Below are positions 55,428-64,000 of a DNA stretch of 64,000 nt, piece after piece (the stretch's first letter is position 1; each line of letters starts with the position of its first letter). The stretch is from Paraburkholderia caledonica NBRC 102488 (GTDB lineage: Bacteria > Pseudomonadota > Gammaproteobacteria > Burkholderiales > Burkholderiaceae). Position numbers and translations under genes: made by a program. A model generated the notes under the pieces. That model saw nothing but the letters and a program-made list of their open reading frames with translations, made no database searches and had not been told where the DNA came from. The stretch is taken from NCBI RefSeq assembly GCF_000685095.1, contig NZ_BAYE01000004.1, forward strand, positions 310,001-374,000, read 5' to 3'.

Positions 55428-55614
55428 GCGTTTCTCCTGTTGAGTACGGCTTCGCACAGCGGCGCTCGGGTAGAGCGAGGAGCGAATGCCTGACGGACGG
55501 TTGGGCGCGGTAGCCGCCGCCCGGGGGTGCTCCGAATCTGCATCGGGTTATCCCTTAGCTTCATTATCGGGATCGGCCGCGCCAATTCGAGTTATTTTTC
55601 AAACGCTTAACCTT
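55428..55614. other. Leader/promoter region of the GT4 gene
   Basis: Contains no supported gene; carries the upstream sequences of the minus-strand glycosyltransferase. Confidence 0.4.
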
Positions 55615-55643
55615 GTTACAGCGCGAAACACGAGACGTTACAC
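55615..55643 (+). promoter_or_regulatory. OmpR-type repeat GTTACA / GAAACAC / GTTACAC in the flhDC-GT4 intergenic region
   Basis: Three related units start at 55615, 55625 and 55637 (10 and 12 bp apart). The same GTTACA-N4-GAAACAC core with 10-bp steps occurs at 8650-8675 (minus orientation). Such phased repeats are typical of OmpR-family binding. A RisA/OmpR-like regulator acting on flhDC is known in Bordetella; here it is a hypothesis. Confidence 0.4.
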
Positions 55644-55783
55644 AAGCTCAGGCAGGCTTTCGGCGCTTTTAAACTGGTTCTGGCGGGGGATGACGACCGT
55701 TCCTCGAACCGCCGCGCTCCCTTGTAGCAAGCGCCGAGCCTGGACCGCAAGGTCGGAGATAATACACAGTGGTGAAAACGTCT

Positions 55784-55789
55784 TATAAT
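55784..55789 (+). promoter_or_regulatory. Candidate -10 box TATAAT for flhDC
   Basis: A perfect TATAAT 340 bp before the flhD ATG. The -35 region 17 bp upstream (AATACA) is poor, as expected for an activator-dependent master-regulator promoter. It would give a long leader holding the palindromes at 55934-55973. Confidence 0.4.
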
Positions 55790-55933
55790 CCGGCTCACCG
55801 TTGAACGGTGCGGCTCGACCGCTTAACGTGCTCACCGCTTGGTCCGTTCCCGGGCGGGTTATGATTCACCGCGCATAGCGGCCCGGATCTCCACGTCCGT
55901 TAATCTGCTTAAACCGACCCAAAATCACAGCGC

Positions 55934-55952
55934 TGTAGGAAAAACTCCTACA
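55934..55952 (+). promoter_or_regulatory. Inverted repeat TGTAGGA-N5-TCCTACA upstream of flhD
   Basis: A perfect 7-bp inverted repeat with spacer AAAAC. TAGGA/TCCTA heptads are the kind of site bound by LuxR-family response regulators such as BvgA and RcsB. The E. coli flhDC RcsAB box begins TAGGAAAAA too. It may alternatively form an RNA hairpin in the leader. Confidence 0.45.
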
Positions 55953-55957
55953 TGAAT

Positions 55958-55973
55958 GACGGATTAATCCGTC
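55958..55973 (+). promoter_or_regulatory. Perfect 16-bp palindrome GACGGATTAATCCGTC upstream of flhD
   Basis: A continuous two-fold symmetric site 6 bp after the previous inverted repeat and 155 bp before the flhD start. Looks like an operator for a dimeric regulator; which one is unknown. Confidence 0.5.
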
Positions 55974-56128
55974 AAACAAGCTGGGTGTCTGTCCGATTTC
56001 GTTTCGCCCCCCCTTTCGAGACAATGCTTGCAAGACTACAAACGAGCCGACCGGCGCGGTTTGACTGCGCGCGTTCGAGCAAACGTTTCCGTAACGGCCT
56101 GACCAGCCAGATACACCCCGGGGGAATC

Positions 56129-56449
56129 ATGAGCGCGACAAGCGAAATGCTCACTGAGATCAGAGAAGTCAACCTGTCTTATCTCCTGCTCGCGCAGCGC
56201 CTGCTCCGCGAAGACAAGCCGATGGGCATGTTCCGCATGGGGATTTCGGACCAGTTGGCCGACGTGCTCGCCAACCTTTCGTTGGCGCAGACCGTGAAGC
56301 TGGCGGCGTCCAATCAGGTGCTGTGCCGCTTCCGTTTCGACGATCACGCCGTGCTGTCCGCGCTCGCGGACAAGGGCAAATCAAGCGCCGTTGCGCAGGC
56401 GCACTCCGCGATCCTGATGGCAAGCCAGCCTGTCGAGCAACTCGGCTGA
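56129..56449 (+). CDS. flhD: Flagellar transcriptional activator FlhD
   Basis: 106 residues from ATG 56129 (MSATSEMLTEIREVNLSYLLLAQRLLREDK region), normal length, preceded by GGGGGAA. All-helical; block MGISDQLADVLANLSLAQTVKLAASNQVLCRFRFDD is characteristic (quoted core: LANLSLAQTVKLAASNQ). It forms the FlhD4C2 complex with FlhC, activating class 2 flagellar operons with sigma-70. It is 45 nt upstream of flhC, one operon. Confidence 0.96.
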   Translation: MSATSEMLTEIREVNLSYLLLAQRLLREDKPMGMFRMGISDQLADVLANLSLAQTVKLAASNQVLCRFRFDDHAVLSALADKGKSSAVAQAHSAILMASQPVEQLG

Positions 56450-56494
56450 TGGCGGTCCGCACAAGGCAAGCAATCGGGACGGAAACGTAAGCGG

Positions 56495-57055
56495 ATGGCC
56501 TATAAAAGTGTGGTGCTCGAAGTCAGGGAAATCACCCTGGCCATCGAACTGATCGAACTCGGCGCGCGTCTGCAACTGCTCGAGGCGGAAACCAGCCTGT
56601 CGCGCGACCGGCTCATCAAGCTGTACAAGGAACTGAAAGGGGTCTCGCCGCCCAAGGGCATGCTGCCGTTCTCGACCGACTGGTTCATGACGTGGCAGCC
56701 GAACTTTCACTCCTCGCTGTTCTACAACATCTACCGCTTCATGGCCGACCATGGCCGCTGCGCGACGATCCAGTCGATCGTGAAGAGCTACCGGCTTTAT
56801 CTCGAGCACGTGCAGTTGCACGAAGACGAACCCGTGCTCAGTCTCACGCGCGCATGGACGCTCGTGCGTTTCTTCGATTCGGGGATGCTGCAGATTACGC
56901 CCTGCTGCCGCTGCGGCGGGCATTTCGTCGCACACGCGCACGACCCGAAACACGGCTTTATCTGCGGGCTGTGCCAGCCGCCTTCACGCGCCGGTAAGAC
57001 AAAGAAAGTTGCCGACGCCCGCGCCCGCGAGAGCCTCGCTGCGTTCGCCGCCTGA
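56495..57055 (+). CDS. flhC: Flagellar transcriptional activator FlhC
   Basis: 186 residues. N-terminal helix-rich DNA-contacting part ([23 protein letters not shown]) and signature [22 protein letters not shown]. The Zn site is built from cysteines in CCRCGGHF and ICGLC near the C-terminus. It gives FlhDC its DNA specificity. Start ATG 56495. A weak hairpin but no T-tract follows before motA. Confidence 0.96.
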   Translation: MAYKSVVLEVREITLAIELIELGARLQLLEAETSLSRDRLIKLYKELKGVSPPKGMLPFSTDWFMTWQPNFHSSLFYNIYRFMADHGRCATIQSIVKSYRLYLEHVQLHEDEPVLSLTRAWTLVRFFDSGMLQITPCCRCGGHFVAHAHDPKHGFICGLCQPPSRAGKTKKVADARARESLAAFAA

Positions 57056-57210
57056 TCGGCAAGCGGGCCGCCGCCGTGCGGCCCTCCTTCATCTCCCCGC
57101 CCACTGGGCGCTGCCGCCCGGCTGATTACCGCGCCGGGCCGCGCGCATCGCGTCTCTCACCGGCCGCGCCCGCCTCTGGTTTACACCGGCGCGGCTAGCC
57201 GCTTTTCCGT

Positions 57211-57237
57211 CAAAGTTTTCTGGTGCGTTGCCGTAAA
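57211..57237 (+). promoter_or_regulatory. Sigma-28 (FliA) promoter of motA
   Basis: CAAAGTTT (57211-57218), 11-bp spacer, GCCGTAAA (57230-57237); consensus TAAAGTTT-N11-GCCGATAA. Good match with exact spacing, 45 bp before the motA start codon. Defines motA-motB-che as class 3 genes separate from flhDC. Confidence 0.82.
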
Positions 57238-57282
57238 CCAGTTTAACGACGGTCACCGTCGCTTCTTTGTGAGGGCTCCGCA

Positions 57283-58143
57283 GTGCTGATTTTCGTGGGA
57301 ACACTCGTGACGCTTTTGTCCGTCTTCGGCGGTTACGCGCTGGAAGGCGGCCATCTCGGCGCGCTGTTGCAGCCCGTTGAAGTGCTGATGATCGTCGGCG
57401 CTGGCGTAGGCGCGTTCATCCTTGGAAACGGGATGAAGACGATCAAGGCAACGCTGCGCGTCATTCCGACCCTGTTCAAGGGCGCGAAGTACAACAAGGA
57501 CGTCTATATGGAGCTGATGGCGCTCCTTTACGTCCTGCTTGCCAAAGCGCGCAAGGAAGGCACGCTGACGCTGGAAGCGGACATCGACGATCCGTCGAAG
57601 AGTCCGATCTTCACGCAGTACCCGAAGATTCTCGCTGACCATCACATCATCGAGTTTCTGACCGACTACCTGCGCCTGATGGTGGGCGGCAACATGAATG
57701 CGTTCGAAATCGAAAGCCTGATGGACGAGGAGATCGAGACGCATCACCAGGAAGGCGAAGCGCCCGCGCATGCGCTGAACAAGGTGGGCGACGCGATGCC
57801 GGCGTTCGGTATCGTGGCCGCGGTGATGGGCGTGGTGCACACCATGGCGTCCGCCGACAAACCGCCCGCAGTACTCGGCGAAATGATTGCGCAGGCGCTG
57901 GTCGGTACGTTCCTCGGCATTCTGCTTTCGTACGGGCTGATCGGGCCGCTTGCGAGCGTCGCCGAACAGCGCGTGACCGAGTCGACCAAGATGTTCCAGT
58001 GCATCAAGGTGACGATTCTCGCGAGCCTGAATGGCTATGCACCCGCGATCGCCGTCGAGTTCGGCCGCAAGGTGCTCTTCTCGACCGAGCGTCCGTCGTT
58101 CGCCGAGCTCGAAGAGCACGTGCGCCGCGTGAAGGCCAAGTAA
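57283..58143 (+). CDS. motA: Flagellar motor stator protein MotA
   Basis: 286 residues from GTG 57283 (MLIFVGTLVTLLSVFGGYALEGGHLGALLQ region) with GAGG upstream. Four membrane helices; the large cytoplasmic loop between helices 2 and 3 carries the charged residues that contact FliG. The later helices contain GDAMPAFGIVAAVMGVVHTM with the conserved Pro, and MIAQALVGTFLGILLSYGLIGPLA. With MotB it forms the proton-driven stator. Stop is 19 nt from motB. Confidence 0.96.
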   Translation: MLIFVGTLVTLLSVFGGYALEGGHLGALLQPVEVLMIVGAGVGAFILGNGMKTIKATLRVIPTLFKGAKYNKDVYMELMALLYVLLAKARKEGTLTLEADIDDPSKSPIFTQYPKILADHHIIEFLTDYLRLMVGGNMNAFEIESLMDEEIETHHQEGEAPAHALNKVGDAMPAFGIVAAVMGVVHTMASADKPPAVLGEMIAQALVGTFLGILLSYGLIGPLASVAEQRVTESTKMFQCIKVTILASLNGYAPAIAVEFGRKVLFSTERPSFAELEEHVRRVKAK

Positions 58144-58162
58144 GGGCCCCGGGAACGAACCG

Positions 58163-59170
58163 ATGAGCAAGGACAAAGACCGCGCCATTGTCGTCAAGCG
58201 CGCAGCGCCGAAGAAGGCCGGCCACCATGGCGGCGCCTGGAAGCTCGCGTATGCGGACTTCATGACCGCGATGATGGCGTTCTTCCTGCTGATGTGGCTG
58301 CTGAGCTCGGCATCCACGGTGCAGTTGAAAGGCATCGCGGAGTACTTCAACCAGCCGTTGAAGATCACGCTGTGGGGCGGCGACCGCAGCGCGGAAGACT
58401 CGAGCATTCTGAAGGGCGGCGGCCGCGATATCTCGACCGACGCGCAAGGAGTGACGCGCGCAACGGACGGTACGAACAATCGCGCCGAGCGCACGGTCTC
58501 GCACAGCAGCGAAGACTCGATGAAGCAGCTGCAAGGCGAACTGGAGCGACGCGAGCAGGTCCGGTTGCACGATCTGCAAGTGAAGCTGATGGCCGCGATC
58601 GAAGCGAATCCCGTGCTGCGCCAGTTCAAGCAGCAGATACGAATCGATTCGACGCTGACCGGCTTGCGCATCGAAATTGTCGACTCGCAAAAGCGGCCGA
58701 TGTTCGCGACCGCGAGAGATCAGGTCGAGCCGTACATGCGCGACATTCTGCGCGAGATCGGCCACACGCTGAACGATGTGCCGAACCGCATCATCGTCCA
58801 AGGACACACCGACGCCGCGCAGTACGCGGGCGGCGAGAAGGGCTACAGCAACTGGGAACTGTCCGCGGACCGCGCGAATGCGTCGCGCCGCGAGCTGATC
58901 GCCGGGGGCATGGACGAAGCAAAGGTAATGCGCGTACTCGGCCTCGCGTCGACGCAGAACCTGAACAAGGCGGACGCGATGGATCCGGAAAACCGCCGCA
59001 TCAGCATCATCGTTCTGAACAGGAAGTCAGAGGAGGCGCTCGACCACGACGACTCCACTACGACGACCTTGTCGGACGATGCAGCCGGCTCGAAGCCGCT
59101 GCTGCAAAAACTGGCGCAGCCGGCGACGGCCGCGCCCAAGGTACCGGCGATAGCGCCGGCGGCTCGGTAA
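58163..59170 (+). CDS. motB: Flagellar motor stator protein MotB
   Basis: 335 residues. A basic cytoplasmic N-terminus and a single membrane helix (YADFMTAMMAFFLLMWLL) contain the proton-binding Asp32. The periplasmic plug and OmpA-like peptidoglycan-binding domain (about 150-270) follow, with IVQGHTDAAQYAGG and NWELSADRANASRRELI, then a disordered tail. Coupled to motA by 19 nt. Confidence 0.97.
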   Translation: MSKDKDRAIVVKRAAPKKAGHHGGAWKLAYADFMTAMMAFFLLMWLLSSASTVQLKGIAEYFNQPLKITLWGGDRSAEDSSILKGGGRDISTDAQGVTRATDGTNNRAERTVSHSSEDSMKQLQGELERREQVRLHDLQVKLMAAIEANPVLRQFKQQIRIDSTLTGLRIEIVDSQKRPMFATARDQVEPYMRDILREIGHTLNDVPNRIIVQGHTDAAQYAGGEKGYSNWELSADRANASRRELIAGGMDEAKVMRVLGLASTQNLNKADAMDPENRRISIIVLNRKSEEALDHDDSTTTTLSDDAAGSKPLLQKLAQPATAAPKVPAIAPAAR

Positions 59171-59255
59171 CAGAAAGGCGGTCGTCCCGCTGCTCCATGC
59201 GCCTCACTGGCGCGGACAGCGAGGCGACACGTAGCGTAAGTGCAGCGAGGTTTTC

Positions 59256-59633
59256 ATGATCAGGCATATCCTGGCAATCGACGATTCGGCATCGATGCGG
59301 CAGATTCTTTCCGCGACGCTGACGGCCGCCGGCTATGAGGTGACGCTCGCCGCGGACGGCGCGGAAGGGCTCGAAAGCGCGCTCGCCGTGCGGTTCGACC
59401 TGGTGTTGACCGATCAGCACATGCCGGGCAAGACCGGCCTCGACCTGATCGCTGAACTGCGCGGCAATCCGGCTTACACGGCGACGCCCATCCTCGTCCT
59501 GACGACGGAATCGGGCGAGTCGTTCAAAGCCGCGGCGCGCGAAGCGGGCGCGACCGGCTGGATCGAAAAGCCGCTCGACCCCGACATGCTCACCGAACTG
59601 GTGGCGGCGCTGGCCGAGCCATATCAGGCATAA
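59256..59633 (+). CDS. CheY-type chemotaxis response regulator
   Basis: 125 residues, a stand-alone receiver domain. Acidic pair Asp9-Asp10, phospho-acceptor Asp53 in LTDQHMPGK, Thr83 in LVLTTES, and Lys105 in WIEKPLD. The Tyr106 position of E. coli CheY is occupied by Trp102 here. It is placed between motB and cheA, so it may signal to the motor or act as a phosphate sink; a second CheY often lies further down the che operon. GAGG precedes ATG 59256. Confidence 0.9.
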   Translation: MIRHILAIDDSASMRQILSATLTAAGYEVTLAADGAEGLESALAVRFDLVLTDQHMPGKTGLDLIAELRGNPAYTATPILVLTTESGESFKAAAREAGATGWIEKPLDPDMLTELVAALAEPYQA

Positions 59634-59720
59634 GCATCAACCCTAGACAAGTTATAGAAGCTCTCGACGCTGCGGCACGGTAGCCCAAGCCTAGACAGGA
59701 ACTCTCGCGGTGACCCAGGC

Positions 59721-62015
59721 ATGACACTCGACATCACTCAGTTCTATCAGACGTTCTTCGACGAAGCGGACGAACTGCTCGCGCAGATGGAGCAGTTGCT
59801 GCTCAATCTGGACATCGCGCACCCAGACCCCGAAGACCTCGCGGCAATTTTCCGCGCGGCACATTCGATCAAGGGCGGCGCGGCGACGTTCGGCTTTACC
59901 GCCTTGACGGAGACGACCCACATCCTCGAATCGCTGCTCGACCGTGCGCGCAACAACGAACTCGTGCTGCGCAAGGACATGATCGACACGTTCCTCGAAA
60001 CCAAGGACGTGTTGTCGGGCCAGCTCGCCGACTACCGCGCGAGCGCAGAGCCCGACGCGGCGGTTGCGAAGGCGATCTGCGCGAAGCTCGAACAGTTGCA
60101 CGCGGAAAGCCGCGGCGTGGCTGCGCCGGCTGCTGCAGCGCCGGTCGAAGTCGCGGTGACCGCGCCGATCGAGGAATTCGCAACAGTAGAAGAAGGCAGT
60201 CCGCCGGAACACGTCGTCGAACAGGCGGTGCAGGCGGCGGGCGAATGGAATGACGGCGAACCGGCACAGACCGGGCAAGCCGAAGGAACCGGCGACGCGG
60301 ACGACGCCGCCGGTCCGCATCTGAAAATTACGCTACGGGGCGTTGATGAGAAGGACCAGGAACTCCTTGCCGAAGAGCTGGGTAACCTGGGCAATATCGT
60401 CGGGCAGGTCAAGAGCGGCGGCGATTTGACGCTGTGGCTTCAGACCGATGTTACGTCCGACGACATCATCGCCGTGTGCTGTTTCGTGATCGACGAAAGT
60501 CAGATCTCGATCGGCCGCGGAACCGCACCGGCGGACGGTGCTCAGCAAGGCGAACCTGGAACGCCCGACGCTGAGCCTTCGTCCCCGGCGCAAGCAGCAC
60601 CGGCGGCTTCGGCCGCCACTAATACCGCAGCACCCGTGGCGCCTGCCGCGACGATCGCGCAGTCAGCTCCGGCGCCCGCCGCCGAGCCCGCCAAGGCAGC
60701 TCCGGCTCCCGCAGCGGCTCAGGCGCCTGCGGCCAGCGCACCGGCAGCAGCTCCGGCGTCCGCTGGCGCGGCAGCCGGCGAGCAGGACCGCAAGGCCGCA
60801 CGTCCGGCAGCGGCGGCAGGCGGAGCGGAAGGCAGCTCGATTCGCGTGGGCGTCGAAAAGGTCGATCAGCTGATCAACCTGGTCGGCGAACTGGTGATCA
60901 CGCAGGCGATGCTTGCGGAAACCACCAGCACGTTCGATCCGGCGCTGCACGATCGCCTGTTCAACGGCATGGCGCAGCTCGAGCGCAACGCGCGCGATCT
61001 GCAGGAAGCCGTCATGTCGATCCGCATGATGCCGATGGACTACGTGTTCAGCCGCTTCCCGCGTCTCGTGCGCGATCTCGCGGCCAAACTCGGTAAGGAA
61101 GTGGAACTCGTCACCTTCGGTCAGGCGACCGAACTCGACAAGAGCCTGATCGAGCGAATCATCGACCCGTTGACTCACCTCGTGCGCAACAGTCTCGACC
61201 ACGGCATCGAAACCGTGGAAGCGCGGCGCGCGGCGGGCAAGGCTTCGACCGGTCAGCTCGTGCTGTCGGCGGCGCATCACGGCGGCAACATCGTGATCGA
61301 AGTCAGCGACGACGGCGCCGGCCTGCGCCGCGACAAGATTCTCGCGAAAGCTGCAAAGCAGGGCATGCAGGTCAGCGAAACGATGACCGACGAGGAAGTC
61401 TGGAACCTGATCTTCCTGCCGGGCTTTTCGACTGCGGAGCAGGTCACGGATGTGTCGGGTCGCGGCGTCGGTATGGACGTGGTGAAGCGAAACATCCAGT
61501 CGATGGGCGGTCACGTGGAAATCACGTCGCACGCCGGCAAGGGCAGCACCACCCGCATTGTTCTGCCGCTCACGCTGGCGATTCTCGACGGCATGTCCGT
61601 CAAGGTCGGCAACGAGATCTTCATTCTGCCGCTGAACTTCGTGATGGAGTCGCTGCAGCCGCAAGCCGAGGACATTTATACGGTCGCCAACGGCGAGCGC
61701 GTGGTGCGCGTGCGCGGTGAATATCTGCCGCTCGTCGCGTTGCACGAAGTGTTCAACGTCGACGGAGCAAAGCAGGAGCCGACTCAGGGCATCGTCACCA
61801 TCATGCAGACCGAAGGGCGTCGCTTTGCGATGCTGATCGACGAACTGGTGGGACAGCAGCAAGTGGTCGTGAAGAACCTTGAAACGAACTACCGCAAGGT
61901 GCGCGGCATTTCCGCAGCGACCATTCTCGGCGACGGCCGCGTCGCACTGATCGTGGACGTGGCGGCGCTGAACCGCGAGTCGCGCAACGCGCATGGCGCA
62001 ATGAGTCTCGCATGA
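59721..62015 (+). CDS. cheA: Chemotaxis sensor histidine kinase CheA
   Basis: 764 residues. Domains in order: HPt with phospho-His48 (FRAAHSIKGG), a P2-like domain around 190-280, a long Ala/Pro-rich linker (about 275-365), dimerisation (SIRVGVEKVDQLINLVGELVITQAML region), the GHKL kinase with N box HLVRNSLDHGIE and G boxes GRGVGMDVVKRNI and GKGSTTRIVLPL, and the C-terminal CheW-like domain. It autophosphorylates under receptor control and phosphorylates CheY and CheB. Starts 87 nt after the CheY-like gene. Confidence 0.96.
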   Translation: MTLDITQFYQTFFDEADELLAQMEQLLLNLDIAHPDPEDLAAIFRAAHSIKGGAATFGFTALTETTHILESLLDRARNNELVLRKDMIDTFLETKDVLSGQLADYRASAEPDAAVAKAICAKLEQLHAESRGVAAPAAAAPVEVAVTAPIEEFATVEEGSPPEHVVEQAVQAAGEWNDGEPAQTGQAEGTGDADDAAGPHLKITLRGVDEKDQELLAEELGNLGNIVGQVKSGGDLTLWLQTDVTSDDIIAVCCFVIDESQISIGRGTAPADGAQQGEPGTPDAEPSSPAQAAPAASAATNTAAPVAPAATIAQSAPAPAAEPAKAAPAPAAAQAPAASAPAAAPASAGAAAGEQDRKAARPAAAAGGAEGSSIRVGVEKVDQLINLVGELVITQAMLAETTSTFDPALHDRLFNGMAQLERNARDLQEAVMSIRMMPMDYVFSRFPRLVRDLAAKLGKEVELVTFGQATELDKSLIERIIDPLTHLVRNSLDHGIETVEARRAAGKASTGQLVLSAAHHGGNIVIEVSDDGAGLRRDKILAKAAKQGMQVSETMTDEEVWNLIFLPGFSTAEQVTDVSGRGVGMDVVKRNIQSMGGHVEITSHAGKGSTTRIVLPLTLAILDGMSVKVGNEIFILPLNFVMESLQPQAEDIYTVANGERVVRVRGEYLPLVALHEVFNVDGAKQEPTQGIVTIMQTEGRRFAMLIDELVGQQQVVVKNLETNYRKVRGISAATILGDGRVALIVDVAALNRESRNAHGAMSLA

Positions 62016-62078
62016 TGTCCGTCAGATTCGTCGTAACACTCACTCAACTTAATTTATCCCAACCGTTTGGGGGCTAAC

Positions 62079-62609
62079 GTGGCAGAAGTTCAATCCATCA
62101 ATTCGAGCGTCGCGAACGCGACGAATGGTCGCCGCGATGCGCAGCAGGCCGACGCCGGCGGTCAGGAATTCCTCGTCTTTACGCTCGGCGCCGAAGAGTA
62201 CGGCATCGACATTCTGAAGGTGCAGGAAATCCGCGGCTACGACAACGTGACGCGCATTGCGAATGCGCCCGAGTTCATCAAGGGCGTCATCAATCTGCGC
62301 GGCATCATCGTGCCGATCGTCGACATGCGCATCAAGTTCCATCTGGGCCGCGTCGAGTACGACCATCAGACCGTCGTGATCATCCTGAACGTCGCGCATC
62401 GCGTGGTCGGCATGGTGGTGGACGGCGTGTCCGACGTGTTGACGCTTGCCATCGACCAGATCATGCCGGCGCCGGAATTCGGCGCGACGCTGACGACCGA
62501 ATACCTCACGGGTCTCGGCACCGTCGACGGCCGCATGCTGATCCTGATGGACATCGAAAAGCTGATGACGAGCCGCGAGATGGCGCTCATCGAAACGCTC
62601 GGCGTCTAA
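62079..62609 (+). CDS. cheW: Chemotaxis coupling protein CheW
   Basis: 176 residues from GTG 62079 ([10 protein letters not shown]) behind GGGGG; a TTG at 62067 is a weaker alternative. SH3-like double barrel: [55 protein letters not shown]. It bridges receptors to CheA. Confidence 0.95.
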   Translation: MAEVQSINSSVANATNGRRDAQQADAGGQEFLVFTLGAEEYGIDILKVQEIRGYDNVTRIANAPEFIKGVINLRGIIVPIVDMRIKFHLGRVEYDHQTVVIILNVAHRVVGMVVDGVSDVLTLAIDQIMPAPEFGATLTTEYLTGLGTVDGRMLILMDIEKLMTSREMALIETLGV

Positions 62610-62651
62610 CGGCCGCGGCGTTCAGAAAAGTTAGTGACAGGGAGCATTGAG

Positions 62652-64000
62652 ATGCTAAGCAGGTGGTCGATTCGCACATCGCTCACGCTAGTGGGGATCA
62701 TTCTCGTCGCGCTGACCATGGTGGTCGGCGTGCTTGGGTTGACGGCGCTCGGCAGCGCGAGCAAGTCGCTCGACCGCATCGCGCGCGGCGATCTGGTGGC
62801 GATTCATGCGCTCGACGACGCTTCGGCATACCTGCTGCGTTCGCGTGTCTCGCTGGACCGCTTTACCGCGCTGACAGCCGCCGGCGACACTGAAACGGCC
62901 AAGAAGGTTTTGGACCGTGCGGTGGAGCTGTACGGGTTCAGCAACAAGAACTGGCAGACCTACGTCGACGCGCCGAAGACCGGCGTCGACCAGGCACAGA
63001 TGGACGAACTGCTCGCGCGCCGCACAACGCTCGTGCGCGACGGCATGGAGCCGGAGTTCGCGGCGCTGCGCGCAAACGATATGGCCGCGTACCACGCGAT
63101 CGCCGATACGAAGATCAGCCCGATGTTCGTCTCTTACGACAACGCGGCGTCGCTCGTCATCAAGAGCTTGCAGCAACAGGCAGTGGACCAGCAGGCAGAT
63201 GCGCAGTCGAACATCTCGCTGATGACGACGCTGATCATCGCGTTTGCCACACTCGCGCTGCTGCTCGTGATCGGTCTGCGGTTCGCGCTGCGTGGCCTCA
63301 TCGTGCAGCCGCTTCAGGACGCAACCGGATGCTTCGAGCGGATCGCCGCGGGCGATCTGTCGGAGGCGATCGAGGTGAAAAGCCGCAACGAAATCGGCCG
63401 CCTCTTTGCCGGCATCAAACGGATGCAGGAAAGCATGGCGTCGATGGTCACCGCGGTTCGCAGCAGCACCGAGTCGATCGACACCGGCGCGCGCGAAATC
63501 GCGATGGGCAACACGGATCTGTCGCAACGTACCGAGCAGCAAGCCGCCTCGTTGCAGGAAACCGCGTCGAGCATGGAGCAACTCACGGGGACCGTGCGCC
63601 AGAACGCCGAGAATGCGCGCCAGGCAAGCCAGCTTGCTGTGAACGCGTCCGACATCGCGACGCGCGGCGGCGAGGTGGTAAGCCAGGTCGTCACGACGAT
63701 GCAGGACATCGCGAGCAGTTCGAGCAAGGTTGTCGACATCATCGGCGTGATTGAAGGCATTGCATTCCAGACCAACATTCTGGCGTTGAACGCGGCGGTG
63801 GAAGCGGCGCGTGCCGGCGAACAGGGCCGCGGCTTCGCGGTCGTGGCCGGCGAAGTGCGCAGCCTTGCCCAACGCAGCGCGAGTGCCGCGAAGGAAATCA
63901 AGGAACTGATCGGCGACTCGACCGACAAGGTGCAAAGCGGTTCGGCACTCGTCGGACGTGCCGGTACGACGATGGACGAGATCGTGCAGGCCGTGCGCCG
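62652..64000 (+). CDS. Methyl-accepting chemotaxis protein, 3' end beyond the window
   Basis: 449 complete codons are visible from ATG 62652, with no stop before the window end. The frame gives [30 protein letters not shown] (membrane helix 1), a four-helix-bundle periplasmic domain (about 35-190) of the Tar type, and helix 2 near 195-215 ([19 protein letters not shown]). A HAMP domain and the coiled-coil signalling region follow, with the first methylation helix and the hairpin tip motif [22 protein letters not shown] (quoted in part as [19 protein letters not shown]). The ligand is not deducible. RBS GGGAG. Confidence 0.94.
   Translation, partial: MLSRWSIRTSLTLVGIILVALTMVVGVLGLTALGSASKSLDRIARGDLVAIHALDDASAYLLRSRVSLDRFTALTAAGDTETAKKVLDRAVELYGFSNKNWQTYVDAPKTGVDQAQMDELLARRTTLVRDGMEPEFAALRANDMAAYHAIADTKISPMFVSYDNAASLVIKSLQQQAVDQQADAQSNISLMTTLIIAFATLALLLVIGLRFALRGLIVQPLQDATGCFERIAAGDLSEAIEVKSRNEIGRLFAGIKRMQESMASMVTAVRSSTESIDTGAREIAMGNTDLSQRTEQQAASLQETASSMEQLTGTVRQNAENARQASQLAVNASDIATRGGEVVSQVVTTMQDIASSSSKVVDIIGVIEGIAFQTNILALNAAVEAARAGEQGRGFAVVAGEVRSLAQRSASAAKEIKELIGDSTDKVQSGSALVGRAGTTMDEIVQAVR

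Noticed and set aside
54312..55493. A 393-codon plus-strand frame opposite the GT4 glycosyltransferase
   Set aside because: Antisense shadow; the minus-strand protein has clear GT4 motifs and a good ribosome-binding site.

Overview
The window reads as a high-GC betaproteobacterial chromosome, most likely Burkholderia or Paraburkholderia. This is judged from familiarity with the proteins and gene order (F1Fo ATP synthase operon followed by an AMP-binding CoA ligase; trifunctional PutA; Bv3F-type H-NS; flhDC with mot-che), not from a database search. No insertion sequence, prophage or CRISPR array was seen. Almost all of it is housekeeping and motility sequence. The one visibly A+T-richer accessory stretch is about 37.8-43.0 kb.

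Layout. 1-6.3 kb: end of atpB, then atpE-F-H-A-G-D-C, closed by a terminator. 6.5-11.2 kb: acyl-CoA ligase, an empty stretch with a possible minus-strand RNA, a PheC-like periplasmic protein and hemE. 11.7-20.1 kb: priA, trifunctional putA behind a palindrome carrying two PutA-type half-sites, and a branched-chain amino acid binding protein. 20.2-29.9 kb (all minus strand): a ThDP enzyme, sdaA, an alginate-lyase-family protein and gcvP-gcvH-gcvT behind a tandem glycine riboswitch. 30-36 kb: lipoprotein, Gfo/Idh/MocA oxidoreductase, rep helicase, a small unknown protein, di-heme cytochrome c and tRNA-Arg(CCG). 36.3-37.6 kb: a yybP-ykoY (Mn2+) riboswitch in front of a CaCA cation exchanger. 37.8-46.5 kb: two left-handed beta-helix acyltransferases, a VioA-like sugar aminotransferase and a TPR/GT41 glycosyltransferase beside fliT-fliD-fliC, a probable flagellin glycosylation locus. 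46.8-55.4 kb: aldo/keto reductase, a solitary rpsU, tag, a BadF-family kinase, a Cof-type HAD phosphatase, aqpZ, an H-NS-like protein and a GT4 glycosyltransferase. 56.1-64 kb: flhDC, motAB, cheY-cheA-cheW and the start of a chemoreceptor.

How the genes fit together. The gcv cluster and sdaA form a glycine to serine to pyruvate route that may be controlled by glycine through the riboswitch. PutA plausibly represses itself through the upstream palindrome. FlhDC is the flagellar master regulator. Sigma-28 type promoters with exact 11-bp spacers lie upstream of fliC and motA, so both flagellar blocks probably form one regulon with the glycosylation genes beside fliC.

Non-coding signals worth most attention: (1) a 54-nt element present twice in the atp operon, just before the Shine-Dalgarno of atpG and of atpC, with the same inner hairpin and differently sequenced but still pairing outer arms; (2) the palindrome with two GTTGCA half-sites 21 bp apart upstream of putA; (3) paired inverted repeats upstream of flhD; (4) the Mn2+ riboswitch controlling an exchanger that would otherwise be annotated as Na+/Ca2+. 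All calls were made by reading the sequence; no searches or folding programs were run.
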